Below, in pieces: positions 1 through 9,769 of a stretch of 64,000 nucleotides of DNA. A program made the position numbers and the translations under genes. Source of the stretch: Phocaeicola massiliensis B84634 = Timone 84634 = DSM 17679 = JCM 13223 (GTDB taxonomy: Bacteria; Bacteroidota; Bacteroidia; Bacteroidales; Bacteroidaceae); the NCBI RefSeq assembly GCF_000382445.1, contig NZ_KB905472.1, forward strand, positions 2,131,697 to 2,195,696, in the 5' to 3' direction. Below the pieces are notes generated by a model that made no database searches, was not told where the DNA came from, and saw nothing but the letters and a program-made list of their open reading frames with translations. Position 1 is the stretch's first letter. Each line of letters begins with the position of its first letter.

Positions 1-964
1 CCGGCTGAGACAAGAATTCTCCCGTCCGTTTATCCAAACGCTGGAAAAAGCACTTTTCCGGCTTGGACAAGACAATAGTCCGGAAATAGAAATAACGTGA
101 AGTTTTAAAAAAGGTGAACAACTCTATAGTAGATAATGTATTTGTATTGTCTTTAGCCATTTCATTGATGTCTGCTATCTTTTCGTTATATTCGGCTCCG
201 TTCTTTTTATCATAAACACAAGCAGGACGAATACCTGTTTCCGTCACCCGGAACACAGTATCATTGCAAAGCGTATAAGCTAAAGCCGAATTTTGAAAAG
301 GAACGAATTGTATTTCCTGCATATAACAAGCTTCTGCCGGAACATTAGCCGGAAAGGGTGATTTGGTTGCCATCATCTGATTCTTTTCATTTTTAAGGGC
401 AACCAGCCAAGGAGATTGCTGAATAGGAGTAATCGAAGCTCCCGACAATGCAAATGAGCCATTATTCAACAGATAGCGATTTTCCACAGCCTCTACCGTT
501 GTGGTATCGGTGCGCAGAAACTCACCATCATAAGAATAGACAAACGCCGGCAACCGCCTGCTATTTTAAAAAACTTCTTTCTTATTTACATCCAACGAAA
601 TATTCTCTATCGTCCAAGGAGCATATTCGCCCGGACCATTCCCTACCCTGCCTATCTGACATACAAACTTTCCTTGTCGGGTAAATTTAAATACCTGGTC
701 TGTCTTACCATTTTGAACAAAGATGAAATCATCATCCATTATCAAATAAGTCAAATTACTTATCAAACACGAATCCGTCGTTTCCAAAGGAATATATTCT
801 ATTCCCATCACATCATCCTTCATCGAAAAAGGAGTATTCTGCTCCATAGCCGAACGTACATCTGCCACCCAAACATCCTTTTTTTCTAAAGAAGCGGATT
901 GGCATGCGCCTAATATCAACAGAGTTAAAACAACTCCTATCCATACCTGTGCTTTGTTTTTCAT
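1..964 (-). pseudogene. Six-bladed beta-propeller lipoprotein with in-frame stop, 3' end outside window
   Basis: The product begins with a lipoprotein signal peptide (lipobox LGAC, Cys at residue 21) and carries the IGRVGNGPGEY motif typical of the Bacteroides six-bladed beta-propeller family (DUF5128/DUF4934-like). After 132 codons a TAA (566-568) interrupts the frame. Translating on from that codon, the same frame stays open to position 1 and remains family-like (for example VYSYDGEF, QRLDKRTGEF), so a single codon change rather than an indel broke the gene. It resembles the intact genes at 33191, 37486 and 38746. Likely outer-surface or periplasmic; the ligand is unknown. It could be a true nonsense allele or a sequencing error. 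Confidence 0.8.
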
Positions 965-1127
965 AATCGTATTCTATTTAAATTTCGAAGCAAAGATATA
1001 GAAGAAGAAAACATTTCGGATTATGAAATGAAAGAAGTTTTGCGACTAAACAAGTCACTGATATTTCAACAGTTACAAGTAGTAAGGAAGATTTTGTGCG
1101 ACAATTAAAAACTCTTTTTTAAAGGGA

Positions 1128-1214
1128 TGAATACACAAAGCAAATCGTTTTCGGGCGAGCTAACCTCGCCCCTACGAACTAAACGACAGCATTATCTACG
1201 CTTTGACACACTCC
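1128..1214 (+). repeat. MITE-like element, half copy (copy A)
   Basis: This carries the right half of a repeat family found five times in the window: the TTTTCGGGCGAGC hairpin arm, CTCGCCCCTAC, then ACGACAGCATTAT and a terminal CTTTGACACACTC. The left half with the CTGCCC hairpin is missing. It sits just downstream of the xth stop codon, between xth and the broken lipoprotein gene. The rest of 965-1226 shows no gene. Confidence 0.75.
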
Positions 1215-1226
1215 GAATGCACAAAG

Positions 1227-1985
1227 CTATAATTCTATTGTCAGCTCCACCGGACAGTGGTCCGAACCAAATATATCCGTATGAATAGCCGCCCCTTTCA
1301 ACTTATCATTCAGAGAAGCAGAAGCGAGAAAATAATCAATACGCCAGCCGGCATTCTTCTCTCTCGCTTTGAAACGATAGGACCACCATGAATAAATTCC
1401 CTCTTGCTCCGGGTAGAAATAACGGAAAGTATCCGTAAATCCCGAATCGAGCAGCGTAGTAAACTTAGCACGTTCTTCATCCGTAAATCCGGCATTCTTG
1501 CGATTGGTTTTCGGATTCTTCAAGTCAATCTCACGATGCGCCACATTGAGGTCGCCACAGACGATGACAGGTTTCTTTTCCTCCAATTTCTTTAAATACG
1601 CACGGAAGTCATCTTCCCATTTCATACGATATTCCAAACGGCGCAGCCCATCTTGAGAATTGGGCGTATAAACCGTAATCAGGAAGAATGAGTCCAGCTC
1701 AAGAGTAATCACACGTCCTTCGTGGTCGTGCTCGTCAATGCCCATCCCGTACGTTACCGAAAGAGGTTCGAGACGAGAAAAAACAGCTGTGCCCGAATAA
1801 CCTTTCTTTTCTGCATAATTCCAGTAAGAACGGTATCCTTCAAATTGAGCATCCAATTGCCCCTCCTGCATCTTAGTCTCCTGCAAGCAGAAGAAATCAG
1901 CATCCAGCCGACGGAAGGCATCGGCAAAACCTTTATCGTAACAGGCACGCAGGCCGTTCACATTCCATGATATGAGTTTCAACAT
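1227..1985 (-). CDS. xth: Exodeoxyribonuclease III
   Basis: A 252-aa protein of the exonuclease III/AP endonuclease family (endonuclease/exonuclease/phosphatase fold), which cleaves abasic sites and removes 3' blocking groups in base excision repair. Visible motifs are the start MLKLISWNVNGLRA, the metal-binding Glu in FFCLQETKMQ, the catalytic YTPNSQ and GDLNVAH segments, WRIDYFL, and the C-terminal GSDHCPVEL with the catalytic His. Length matches the family (about 250-270). It is a single gene with its own spacing from both neighbours. Confidence in the function is high. Confidence 0.95.
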   Translation of the reverse strand: MLKLISWNVNGLRACYDKGFADAFRRLDADFFCLQETKMQEGQLDAQFEGYRSYWNYAEKKGYSGTAVFSRLEPLSVTYGMGIDEHDHEGRVITLELDSFFLITVYTPNSQDGLRRLEYRMKWEDDFRAYLKKLEEKKPVIVCGDLNVAHREIDLKNPKTNRKNAGFTDEERAKFTTLLDSGFTDTFRYFYPEQEGIYSWWSYRFKAREKNAGWRIDYFLASASLNDKLKGAAIHTDIFGSDHCPVELTIEL

Positions 1986-2047
1986 GATTCTTTTATTTTT
2001 TTAGGTAAAAACTTTCAGCAGCAAAAGTAAGCACAAAAGCATATTTA

Positions 2048-2494
2048 TCAAAACAGAATACGATGAAAAATACACAAACCTACTTTCCTGAAAACTCCCA
2101 AGCTTCGCCATAAACGGCTCAAGATACGCCAACGCAAAGAAGAAACCGACACGGCACGTCCTGAAACCCGATAAACCATTCCCAATACTCCGATAATATC
2201 CGCAGCTGTACACTCCTCATAAAACGCACAAACACCATCCCCCTGCATAATAAACCGACCATCCTTCATCCCGACAATCCGGTGAAGCAAACACCGGCCA
2301 CGATAACGAAACAAAACCACATCCATAGGTTTCAAAGATTCTGCCTTACATGGATAAACCGCCACTTCATCTTTTCCTTCGCGTAATAACGGAAACATAG
2401 AACTGCCTTTCATCCGAAAACGTACACTCTTCCCATGATGAATATCATCCTCTACAAGAGAGAAGAAACAATCATTTGGCAACCGCTTCATCAT
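2048..2494 (-). CDS. S24/S26 family (signal peptidase-like) peptidase
   Basis: A protein of about 148 aa starting at MMKRLPNDCFF; the longer upstream frame lies inside the preceding gene and is unlikely. It has the Ser/Lys protease signature: MKGSSMFPLLREG carries the nucleophile Ser, as in GxSMxP of signal peptidase I and LexA-like proteins. DVVLFRYRGRCLLHRIVG matches the second conserved block, and QGDG follows. It overlaps the end of the HprK-like gene, so it is the last gene of the cluster at 2048-6399. No membrane anchor is obvious at the N terminus. By context I infer that it processes a precursor peptide in that cluster. The Lys general base is not clearly placed, so catalysis is unproven. 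Confidence 0.75.
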   Translation of the reverse strand: MMKRLPNDCFFSLVEDDIHHGKSVRFRMKGSSMFPLLREGKDEVAVYPCKAESLKPMDVVLFRYRGRCLLHRIVGMKDGRFIMQGDGVCAFYEECTAADIIGVLGMVYRVSGRAVSVSSLRWRILSRLWRSLGVFRKVGLCIFHRILF

Positions 2495-3356
2495 TCTCTG
2501 CAAATAAAGTACGACAAGACAACTCCACAGCCTCTCTATCCGGCAAACAGGCCAAATGATAAAAAGGAACCTGAGAAACAATTTTCCCTAATGTGGTACC
2601 GATACCTTCATAAAGTCTCCTGTCATAAGCAAACTCCGGAGGAGAAGAAGGATGAAGAGCTGCATAAGACCGCAATATCCCTAATCTGACCATCCGATTG
2701 GAAGTTTCCTGTGACAGTCTCACACAACCGGCCAGTTCATATCGCTCTGCTTTATAACAAGGAGTTTTCCCGCTCCATGGACTGCCATAAACCCATATTC
2801 CGGTATGTTCGACATGCACCACCGGACTATCATCATTCAACAATACGGCTCCTGCCCGATACTTCTGCCACAAACGAGTATGAGTGCTCTTTCCTGTACC
2901 GCTTTCCCCTAAAAACAGTACAGCCTTTTGACGATATACGATACAACTGCTATGTATAGCCACCGTATCCGACATTGCCGTCTGTATCCCATAGCCAATC
3001 CACAAGGCAAACCGCACTAAGCGAGCTGACCAGTTGCCGCACAGATAACAAACATTTACTTCATTATCAGTCCACAGGAAAAGACTTTTTTCATTTACCG
3101 GAGATAATCTTAACAAATAACCGCCCGCAGTACATCCGAAGATTCCTTCCACCCCTTCATGAGCAAACACATATTGCCGTTCACAAAAAGCAGGAATATT
3201 CCCAGACTTTCCTTCCATAAAAAAGAATTCCGGTACATTATAATCCCCCTCGGCAACCTCAAAAGGAGCAAACCCAGCCATTCGCTCCAGGACAGAACAC
3301 AGAATACTGCCCGATACTTTAAAACAGTGGCCGCCTACCTTATATATATTATGCAT
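2472..3356 (-). CDS. HPr kinase-like (HprK C-terminal domain) serine kinase
   Basis: A 294-aa protein. The C-terminal two thirds resembles the HPr kinase/phosphorylase catalytic domain: P-loop LFLGESGTGKSTHTRLW at about residues 145-160, then LLNDDSPVV and VYGSPWSGKTPCYK. The N-terminal HprK domain is replaced by an unrelated segment. There is no ptsH-like neighbour, so this is not carbon catabolite control. HprK-like kinases of this kind are known as tailoring enzymes in some lasso-peptide clusters, where they phosphorylate the peptide. Here it lies 7 bp downstream of the ABC exporter gene and overlaps the S24/S26 peptidase gene, so it is translationally linked to both. The target is inferred, not shown. 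Confidence 0.8.
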   Translation of the reverse strand: MHNIYKVGGHCFKVSGSILCSVLERMAGFAPFEVAEGDYNVPEFFFMEGKSGNIPAFCERQYVFAHEGVEGIFGCTAGGYLLRLSPVNEKSLFLWTDNEVNVCYLCGNWSARLVRFALWIGYGIQTAMSDTVAIHSSCIVYRQKAVLFLGESGTGKSTHTRLWQKYRAGAVLLNDDSPVVHVEHTGIWVYGSPWSGKTPCYKAERYELAGCVRLSQETSNRMVRLGILRSYAALHPSSPPEFAYDRRLYEGIGTTLGKIVSQVPFYHLACLPDREAVELSCRTLFAENDEAVAK

Positions 3357-3363
3357 TTTCTTT

Positions 3364-4986
3364 TCAATTTAAAGTTATTATACGATTACAAAAAGCCAGC
3401 GAACTCTCACGATGGGCTATTGATAAAACCGTCAGCCCCCGATAATCATTTCTGAGTCCGCATATCATCTCATTTATTTCGCATTCGGTTGCCGTATCCA
3501 ACGCTGAAGTAGCCTCATCCAACAACAATATATCCGCCTCCTTATAAAGCGCACGTGCGATCCCTACTCTTTGCTTCTGCCCTCCCGACAAACGTGCCCC
3601 ACTTTCACCCAGCAGCGTATCTATTCCCAGCGGCAACTCATCCACCCATTCATCCAGCCTCACCTGCCGTAATATCCGCTTCACTTTCTCCTTACTGATA
3701 TCACAACATCCCAATGCAACATTCTCAGCCAGTGTCCCGTCAAGAATAAAAACGCCCTGCGGCACATAACCTATCCGGCGATGCCATAACTTCCTGTTCT
3801 CTGCTGAAAGGAGAACACCGTCTATCCGTATCTCCCCTCCATCAGGCTTCAAGAATCCCAATAAAAGATTGAACAAAGTGGACTTGCCTATACCGCTTGA
3901 ACCTCGAATACCAATATACTCTCCCTTCCGAATCGTACAATCAAACTCCTTTAAGACTCTCTTTCCTTCCGGATAAGTATACGAAAGATTGGATATTGCA
4001 ATTTCTTTTTCAAAAGATAACCCGGCTGTCGGTTTTTCTTCGAATGTTGAAAATAAATCTTCCATTCCTGCTTTTATTATCCGCAGACAAAAAACGGAAT
4101 TCTGTATCTGAGTCCATGCAGAAAGCGATTCACGCAAAGCCGGCAATAAACGAAAGGCACCCACGGCAAAGATTCCCACCAACGCCTTCACATTTCCCGT
4201 CCCGGACAATGCAAGCAGTGTGAGTCCTATAACAACTGATAATTCTGAAAGGCAAAGCGGCAGATGATACACCGTCTCCAGCTTCAAACGGCAAAAAGAA
4301 ATCGTATCCAAACCCTTCAGAAAAGAATGTTGCAAGGAAGGAAATGCATGGTTTACTTCCAGCTCGGCATATCCTTTATAAGCTTCGGTGACAATACGTG
4401 TCTGTTCGCGCCGTGCCAACAACTCCTTTTTACCATAATACCTTATCCGCCTTTTTATTCCGAATATATACATCAACATAAAAGGGAAAAAAGCAAGATA
4501 TAACATCAGCACCGTCATCGGTGCATATACCAACAGTACCGCAGTAACCAATAAAATAAGTAATACATCAGCAGTCATATTCAGCAACGGAGACAACAAA
4601 CTCATACTGAAAGCATAACATACGTAGTTCACCTCATATCCCAAACGAGTGCTGCCCAACCGACTGATAAACAAGATTCCGCGATGATAATAAGAAGAAA
4701 AAAGAGAAAAACTTAATCGTTTATACAAAGACAATAAAAAATAGTTTTGAAAACGGGACAATCCCATGACCAATACATTTTTGAATAAAATAAACCCGAC
4801 AGCCAACAGACAAAACAATAGGGCTTCTCCCTTTTCTTCTTTCTCTTCTATCAAAAAAAGAAGTACCGGTATTAAAGCTGCAAGTCCGGCAAAATTCAGC
4901 AACGCACTGAAAAACACAGCCATTATTACCCTCATCCCCATTCTTCGCTCCGAGGGCAATAATAAATGATAGATTTCTTTCAACAT
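3364..4986 (-). CDS. ABC transporter, fused permease and ATP-binding domains
   Basis: A 540-aa half-transporter with about six membrane segments in residues 1-290, then an ATPase domain. The ATPase shows Walker A (GSSGIGKSTLFNLLLG), signature LSGGQKQRVGIARAL, Walker B LLLDEATSALD and the H-loop SIAHRES. It belongs to the MsbA/peptide-exporter type and must act as a dimer. There is no N-terminal C39 peptidase domain, so any leader removal must come from a separate enzyme; the S24/S26 peptidase downstream is the candidate. It is spaced 3 bp from the upstream nucleotidyltransferase gene and 7 bp from the HprK-like gene, so one operon is likely. By context it exports the cluster's peptide. Confidence 0.88.
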   Translation of the reverse strand: MLKEIYHLLLPSERRMGMRVIMAVFFSALLNFAGLAALIPVLLFLIEEKEEKGEALLFCLLAVGFILFKNVLVMGLSRFQNYFLLSLYKRLSFSLFSSYYHRGILFISRLGSTRLGYEVNYVCYAFSMSLLSPLLNMTADVLLILLVTAVLLVYAPMTVLMLYLAFFPFMLMYIFGIKRRIRYYGKKELLARREQTRIVTEAYKGYAELEVNHAFPSLQHSFLKGLDTISFCRLKLETVYHLPLCLSELSVVIGLTLLALSGTGNVKALVGIFAVGAFRLLPALRESLSAWTQIQNSVFCLRIIKAGMEDLFSTFEEKPTAGLSFEKEIAISNLSYTYPEGKRVLKEFDCTIRKGEYIGIRGSSGIGKSTLFNLLLGFLKPDGGEIRIDGVLLSAENRKLWHRRIGYVPQGVFILDGTLAENVALGCCDISKEKVKRILRQVRLDEWVDELPLGIDTLLGESGARLSGGQKQRVGIARALYKEADILLLDEATSALDTATECEINEMICGLRNDYRGLTVLSIAHRESSLAFCNRIITLN

Positions 4987-4989
4987 AAA

Positions 4990-6099
4990 TTATGATACCG
5001 TTCGGCGGAATATGGATTGTGGGAAACGTACATGTTGGATAACAGATATCCAAAGCCACTTTACTAAAGATACACGCATCACACTGTCACACAAACGATG
5101 AATATGTAACATCCGCTTCAGTTTATAGACCAATATTCCCCATTTACCGGTAGCCGGTACATTTATATTATAAGTGGGATGAAGCATTTCCTTTAATAAA
5201 TTCTCCGCCAGCTCTTCCCCTCCTTTCATGACAAGAACCTCTGTACCCAAGTAGCGGTTGCACAAATGTGTAAGTGCATAAATCATATTCAGAAAACGTT
5301 CATCCGTCACTCCTTCGGGTATCTTCAGTCCCTGCTTCTTCAACAGGCATGCCCAATCACATAAGTGATGCATGGCAAAACCAAGTGCATAATGCTGTGC
5401 CGAATGAAAAGCAAGGAAAACAGTATTGAAATCCGGCGAGGGAGTCAGCACCTCATACTTGCCATCAAGCACTGTCAGCCGGGGACGGAGAAGCTTCCGC
5501 AACAAAATATCCATCGAAACAGCCGTACGGTATATTTCCGTATTCAGGAATTTTTTATGATTCTCTATCGGAATACCTTTATAATAAAACATACTGTGCT
5601 TTTGCGAATGCGAAAAATCCACTTCTATTCCCCGGCCTCTCATCAGCTTGTCGGCAAGAGAGTTTGCTTCCCTATCACTCAGACCGGAAGAATCGGCAGA
5701 ATAGGTAAAGATATCAATATCACCTCCCTCACGGTGAGAAGGAATAGGATAATTATTGGCAAACCCCACTCCTTTTAATTGCACGGCAGTGATGCCGTGT
5801 GTGGCATAGAATGTCGATAAATCGGATATAACCCGACAATAGTACCGATATCTCTTTTCACATCTTTCTACCGCCAGCCACCAATTTATTTTTAAGGATT
5901 TGGGTGGTTGTAACTCTGTGGGAAGAGTAATCAAACCATCCCAGGCAAGTGCCATTACACCCTGTCGAACAGACAAGCGGTAACATTCCTGCCAAGCTTC
6001 GGAAGTGATACCGGCAAAGATTGTTGCATCTGCATGAGTACCATGCAAGGCAGAACGCAACAAGGCAAAAAGCATTTGTTCCGTAATATCCAATTTCAT
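4990..6099 (-). CDS. NTP_transf_5 family nucleotidyltransferase
   Basis: A 369-aa protein of the uncharacterised nucleotidyltransferase family PF14907. The core is visible as AVQLKGVGFANNYP followed by REGGDIDIFTY, where the GDIDI acidic pair is the metal-binding site, plus a His-rich helical C-terminal part (SAQHYALGFAMHHLCDWACLL). Proteins of this family recur in peptide-natural-product operons beside PqqD/RRE proteins, HprK-like kinases and ABC exporters. The gene lies between the PqqD-like and ABC genes. It may nucleotidylate the peptide or a carrier; the substrate is unknown. Confidence 0.8.
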   Translation of the reverse strand: MKLDITEQMLFALLRSALHGTHADATIFAGITSEAWQECYRLSVRQGVMALAWDGLITLPTELQPPKSLKINWWLAVERCEKRYRYYCRVISDLSTFYATHGITAVQLKGVGFANNYPIPSHREGGDIDIFTYSADSSGLSDREANSLADKLMRGRGIEVDFSHSQKHSMFYYKGIPIENHKKFLNTEIYRTAVSMDILLRKLLRPRLTVLDGKYEVLTPSPDFNTVFLAFHSAQHYALGFAMHHLCDWACLLKKQGLKIPEGVTDERFLNMIYALTHLCNRYLGTEVLVMKGGEELAENLLKEMLHPTYNINVPATGKWGILVYKLKRMLHIHRLCDSVMRVSLVKWLWISVIQHVRFPQSIFRRTVS

Positions 6100-6126
6100 T
6101 TTAGATAAACTTTAGCATATAATTTT

Positions 6127-6399
6127 TTAATCAGCCGATATGATACCGCATTTCTTCAAGGCATCCACCCAAACCGTTGCATCCTTCTTTGCCGTTTCTT
6201 CCGAAACAGAATAATGCTCCATTAATATTTCCGCAGCATCTTCTATCAAAAAGTCTTTGTCCGAAAGCTCATTCCAAAGAAGCCGTGCCGAAGTATTAAG
6301 AGAGATAATGCGGGTAAGGTCGGCTTCGGGCGTACCTTGATTGACAATAATAGTTTCTCCGGCTATATCGCGGAGCTTGAATTTCGTATTGATTCGCAT
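6127..6399 (-). CDS. PqqD-like peptide-binding (RRE) protein
   Basis: A protein of about 90 aa from MRINTKFKLRDIAGE. I reject the upstream start at 6444 because it lies inside the perfect terminator hairpin at 6419-6467. It matches the PqqD fold: an N-terminal beta part (TKFKLRDIAGETIIVNQG), then SLNTSARLLWNEL and ILMEHYSVSEETAKKDATVWVDALKKCGII, as in PqqD winged-helix proteins. PqqD domains bind the leader of ribosomally made peptides and present them to modifying enzymes. Here it heads a tightly packed set (nucleotidyltransferase, ABC, kinase, peptidase), which strongly suggests a peptide substrate. Confidence 0.85.
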   Translation of the reverse strand: MRINTKFKLRDIAGETIIVNQGTPEADLTRIISLNTSARLLWNELSDKDFLIEDAAEILMEHYSVSEETAKKDATVWVDALKKCGIISAD

Positions 6400-6418
6400 A
6401 ATAATTTCATACTTTAAG

Positions 6419-6467
6419 AAAAGAAAGCCGTCCAACCGAACCATAACGGACGAAACGGCTTTCTTTT
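6419..6467 (-). terminator. Terminator/attenuator between the adhesin gene and pqqD-like gene
   Basis: A perfect 13-bp stem: AAAAGAAAGCCGT at 6419-6431 pairs with ACGGCTTTCTTTT at 6455-6467, with T-rich flanks in the minus direction. It separates the large lipoprotein gene (6502-9726) from the downstream modification/export genes. It could let partial read-through set their ratio. Confidence 0.75.
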
Positions 6468-6501
6468 GATGAGTATTACAAACTTTTTTGTTTAATAATT
6501 A

Positions 6502-9500
6502 TCAGTTGCTTGTTTCCTGCTTTACATTGCTCTTGACAGCCTCTCCGTTCACGGTAATATTAGCAGTACCATATTCCACAGCCGGATCATAAGTTGAAGT
6601 GAAAGAGCAAGAGCCATCATAAGTGAGCGTTACACCTTTATCCTCTGCTGCATTCGCACAAACATGCACAGCCGGGAATGAAGAAGCATGAGTACCCTCT
6701 ACGTTTACTGTAACACCCGTCATAGTAACCGTGGTAAGATATTGATAAGCCCCATTCAAATAATTACCGATTGTTATACCTGCAAATGCTGCTCTGTTAC
6801 CGTCTTGCCATTGTTTCATGTGATTATTCTCACCGTGAGTACTCTCAAGCTCAGCTTTCAGCGTAAATGAAGAATTCTTAATCGTATAAGTTCCTCCACG
6901 CAAAAAAGCAGCCTGATGATTTCCTGAGAATGTGCAATTATCAATATTCACCGTAGACGGAATATTTACCAAGAGAGCTGTTTCAGTAGCAATAAAGTGA
7001 GAATTTTCAAGTACTATCTTTGTACTACCTACCACCGGATTCGTATGAGCATTAGTATTAACTGCATAATATCCACTCGTTATTGTGGAGTTTTTAACTA
7101 TGATAGAGGTCTCCTGAACATTTTTGTCATTCAATATACCTGCAGCATCTGCAGCCGTTGCTTTATAAACGATACCATCCAATTCCAATTTAGCATTATC
7201 TGCCGCAAGAGATATTCCCATTTCATTATCTGTGATATTTCCATCAGTCAATTTAAGACTACCTCCTTTCACCAAGATGAATGTTCTGCCTTCAAGATTA
7301 TCATCAATGGTCAATGTTTTCTTATTAAGATCAATATTCACTACTTGAGATGCAAGTACAATAAAGGGAGAAACAGTACAATCTTTGCCCAATACAAAAC
7401 TGAGCTTAGCATCATCTGTCAAATAAATCAATGCTCTTTCTTTTGATTCCAAAGCACTTACATCAGAGAATGTACCACCTTTGATAAAAGCAGTACAATT
7501 CTTACTATATACTTGCCCTTCAAAGATACCATCTTTTATTTCCAAAGCCTTAGTTCCGGTCTCATTTTGCAAATCCTTTTCATACAAAGCATAAGGACCT
7601 GTCAGTGTTCCTCCATTAATAACCACTTTAAGGTCTTTATCGGTAACATGCTGTGAGACAGCAACTGCCACACCGGTCATAGTCGTACCACTGCCATTGC
7701 CCTTCTCATCAAAGGTAGATACTGTACTCTTTATTGCACCCGCATTGACAGTCAATGTACCCGAACGCATTTCTATACCGGTCGGTGCACTGACAGTACC
7801 GCCATTAACTGTCAATAATCCGTCTTGTGGATGATAAATGGCTGTACCTTCTCCAGTATTTGCAGCCGTAATTGCTCCACCGTTAATAACCACTTCGGTT
7901 CCATGACGAGTACCATTACCACTGATACCGTAATAATAACCCTTAAGCGTACCACCGTTTACTGTCAGTTTTGCCACTTCACTACCGGTATCATTGCCAT
8001 CAGTCAACTTCACTGCTGTATAAACACTTTCCACCCCATTATAATCAATGCTACCTTTACCGTTACTGCTGTCATTGATAGTCAGTTGGGCACCACGACG
8101 TACAAGAACCACCGCATCCTTAGTATTCAGCACTTGTTCCAGCCCCGTAGTCTTAGCCTTTATGCTATGACCATTCAAATCAAGTGTCAATGCTCCCTCA
8201 ACAACCAACGGTCGGAAAAGAGTAACATCCTGTTCCAAAATAAAGTTTCCGCCGGCTTTGGCAACCGCTTCCATTTCCGCTATTGCCGCATCAACTATTT
8301 CAAAGTTTGTATTGGCAGATAAATCAGGATATTTCGCACCCGATTCCACAAAGACTTTCACTACATTGGAATTCTCTGAATGCCGTTCTATGGCAGTGAT
8401 TGTTGCACCCTTTTTCACTCTCACATTCCCTTTCTTCACAATCAACTTAGTGATTGTTACTCCTGCATCAACGACCAGTGTGTTTTCGGCTGTAGAAGCT
8501 GTTGCCTCCTTTATGGTAGTACTTCCTCCGTTTGAAGATAATGTGACAGTCGTATTCGGCATATTAACATTTACCACCGGAGCCACTTCAACACTCTCAG
8601 TTTCCGGCAGAGCAATCGTCATGTCTTTCACAGATGATGAAGTTTCGCTAGTTGCTTTATCTTCAAATTCTATTTTAGCTCCCGATGCCACACTTTGGAA
8701 AGCAATGCTTATAGGAGTCTCGGGTGATTGTGCAGCAGGCACCTCTATCTTATTACTCGTACCTGAAACCTCACCCGATACGGTTACGGCCGTATTCTTC
8801 CCTAAAGCATCGGCAACCTCAGACACAGAAGATACCGTCTGGGCTTCGCCACCGGTAATCGTTCCGCTGGAAATAGACAATTTCTTCAAGTCTTTACGAG
8901 CTATGGTATAACTGCCGCCAAAGACATTTGCCAATTCTTCCGTATCATTCAATATCTTCACACGTACATTGGTATAATTACCTGTCGGCACAGGAATGTA
9001 AAATGTACCGGAAGTATTTTGGGCAGTGTTGCCAAAAGCAATACTGACAGTCTTTTCCGAATCGTCTGTAGCAGTTGTGGCTTCTAATTCAGGTTCACTA
9101 CCTGATAATGTTACCGTATATTTACCGACTATCTTTTGATCTGCCGTGAAAGTCAGTTTGAGTTTATCCCCCACAGGCAATTTGGCAAACTTAATGCAAA
9201 ACACACCTCCCAAATGCTTCAATGCTACATTACTGTTCTCAATCTTTCCCCACATGGCAGGGTTATAACTATTGCCTTTACCTTTGGTATCCGTTTGATA
9301 ATCAGCATCTACTTTAGTATAGCTGTACTCTTTCGGGAAATTGTAAGTAAGCGTTATAGTACCATTAGTCGTTGAGACAGCGTGTCCGTCATTATAAGGA
9401 TAAGCTGCATAACCGGCTATAGTTCCCGTCATATCTCCACTAAAGGAAGCCGTGGCTTGACCGGCCCCGCCTTCAACCAAAGTAAGAGCTGTAAAACCGG

Positions 9501-9726
9501 TGGTATAATCGGCTCCGTTTTGCATGGTTACACCCAAACGGTCACCTTCCGACCAATAAAATGCTCCATTAGCATCAAATCCTGCACGTGCCATACCGGA
9601 AGCATTGCTTTCCATGGTGGCTCTTAACATTCCATTCGTGACCTTCGTACCAAAGTCGTCTTCGTTGTTACAACCGGTCAACAAAGCGGTTGCCACAGCC
9701 AAACTTATTAAATATCTAAATTTCAT
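6502..9726 (-). CDS. Large surface lipoprotein: fimbrillin-like N-terminus plus beta-helix repeats
   Basis: About 1074 aa from MKFRYLISLAVATALLTGC, chosen because it gives a compact lipoprotein signal (lipobox LTGC); an upstream Met at 9762 would spoil it. Residues about 20-290 look like the Mfa-like/fimbrillin N-terminal domain (FYWSEGDRLGVTM, AAYPYNDG, LKHLGGVFCIKF, GTFYIPVPTGNY). The rest is Thr/Asn/Gly-rich with recurrent VNGGT, INGGA and IKDGIF turns, as in right-handed parallel beta-helices of the pectate-lyase-like type. Likely an outer-membrane adhesin or fimbrial-type subunit. It is followed by a terminator and then the PqqD-like operon. On its 5' side a MITE-like element separates it from the 38-aa peptide gene. 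Binding target unknown. Confidence 0.8.
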   Translation of the reverse strand: MKFRYLISLAVATALLTGCNNEDDFGTKVTNGMLRATMESNASGMARAGFDANGAFYWSEGDRLGVTMQNGADYTTGFTALTLVEGGAGQATASFSGDMTGTIAGYAAYPYNDGHAVSTTNGTITLTYNFPKEYSYTKVDADYQTDTKGKGNSYNPAMWGKIENSNVALKHLGGVFCIKFAKLPVGDKLKLTFTADQKIVGKYTVTLSGSEPELEATTATDDSEKTVSIAFGNTAQNTSGTFYIPVPTGNYTNVRVKILNDTEELANVFGGSYTIARKDLKKLSISSGTITGGEAQTVSSVSEVADALGKNTAVTVSGEVSGTSNKIEVPAAQSPETPISIAFQSVASGAKIEFEDKATSETSSSVKDMTIALPETESVEVAPVVNVNMPNTTVTLSSNGGSTTIKEATASTAENTLVVDAGVTITKLIVKKGNVRVKKGATITAIERHSENSNVVKVFVESGAKYPDLSANTNFEIVDAAIAEMEAVAKAGGNFILEQDVTLFRPLVVEGALTLDLNGHSIKAKTTGLEQVLNTKDAVVLVRRGAQLTINDSSNGKGSIDYNGVESVYTAVKLTDGNDTGSEVAKLTVNGGTLKGYYYGISGNGTRHGTEVVINGGAITAANTGEGTAIYHPQDGLLTVNGGTVSAPTGIEMRSGTLTVNAGAIKSTVSTFDEKGNGSGTTMTGVAVAVSQHVTDKDLKVVINGGTLTGPYALYEKDLQNETGTKALEIKDGIFEGQVYSKNCTAFIKGGTFSDVSALESKERALIYLTDDAKLSFVLGKDCTVSPFIVLASQVVNIDLNKKTLTIDDNLEGRTFILVKGGSLKLTDGNITDNEMGISLAADNAKLELDGIVYKATAADAAGILNDKNVQETSIIVKNSTITSGYYAVNTNAHTNPVVGSTKIVLENSHFIATETALLVNIPSTVNIDNCTFSGNHQAAFLRGGTYTIKNSSFTLKAELESTHGENNHMKQWQDGNRAAFAGITIGNYLNGAYQYLTTVTMTGVTVNVEGTHASSFPAVHVCANAAEDKGVTLTYDGSCSFTSTYDPAVEYGTANITVNGEAVKSNVKQETSN

Positions 9727-9769
9727 AATTTGCTTTTTATTTTCATGAATTATTTCTAACATTACAAAT

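Noticed and set aside
2494-2581. Longer N-terminus of the S24/S26 peptidase
   Set aside because: It lies wholly inside the HprK-like gene; MMKRLPNDCFF is a better start.
2048-6399. Lasso-peptide cluster
   Set aside because: Kinase and nucleotidyltransferase fit, but no transglutaminase-like protease or asparagine-synthase-type cyclase gene is present.
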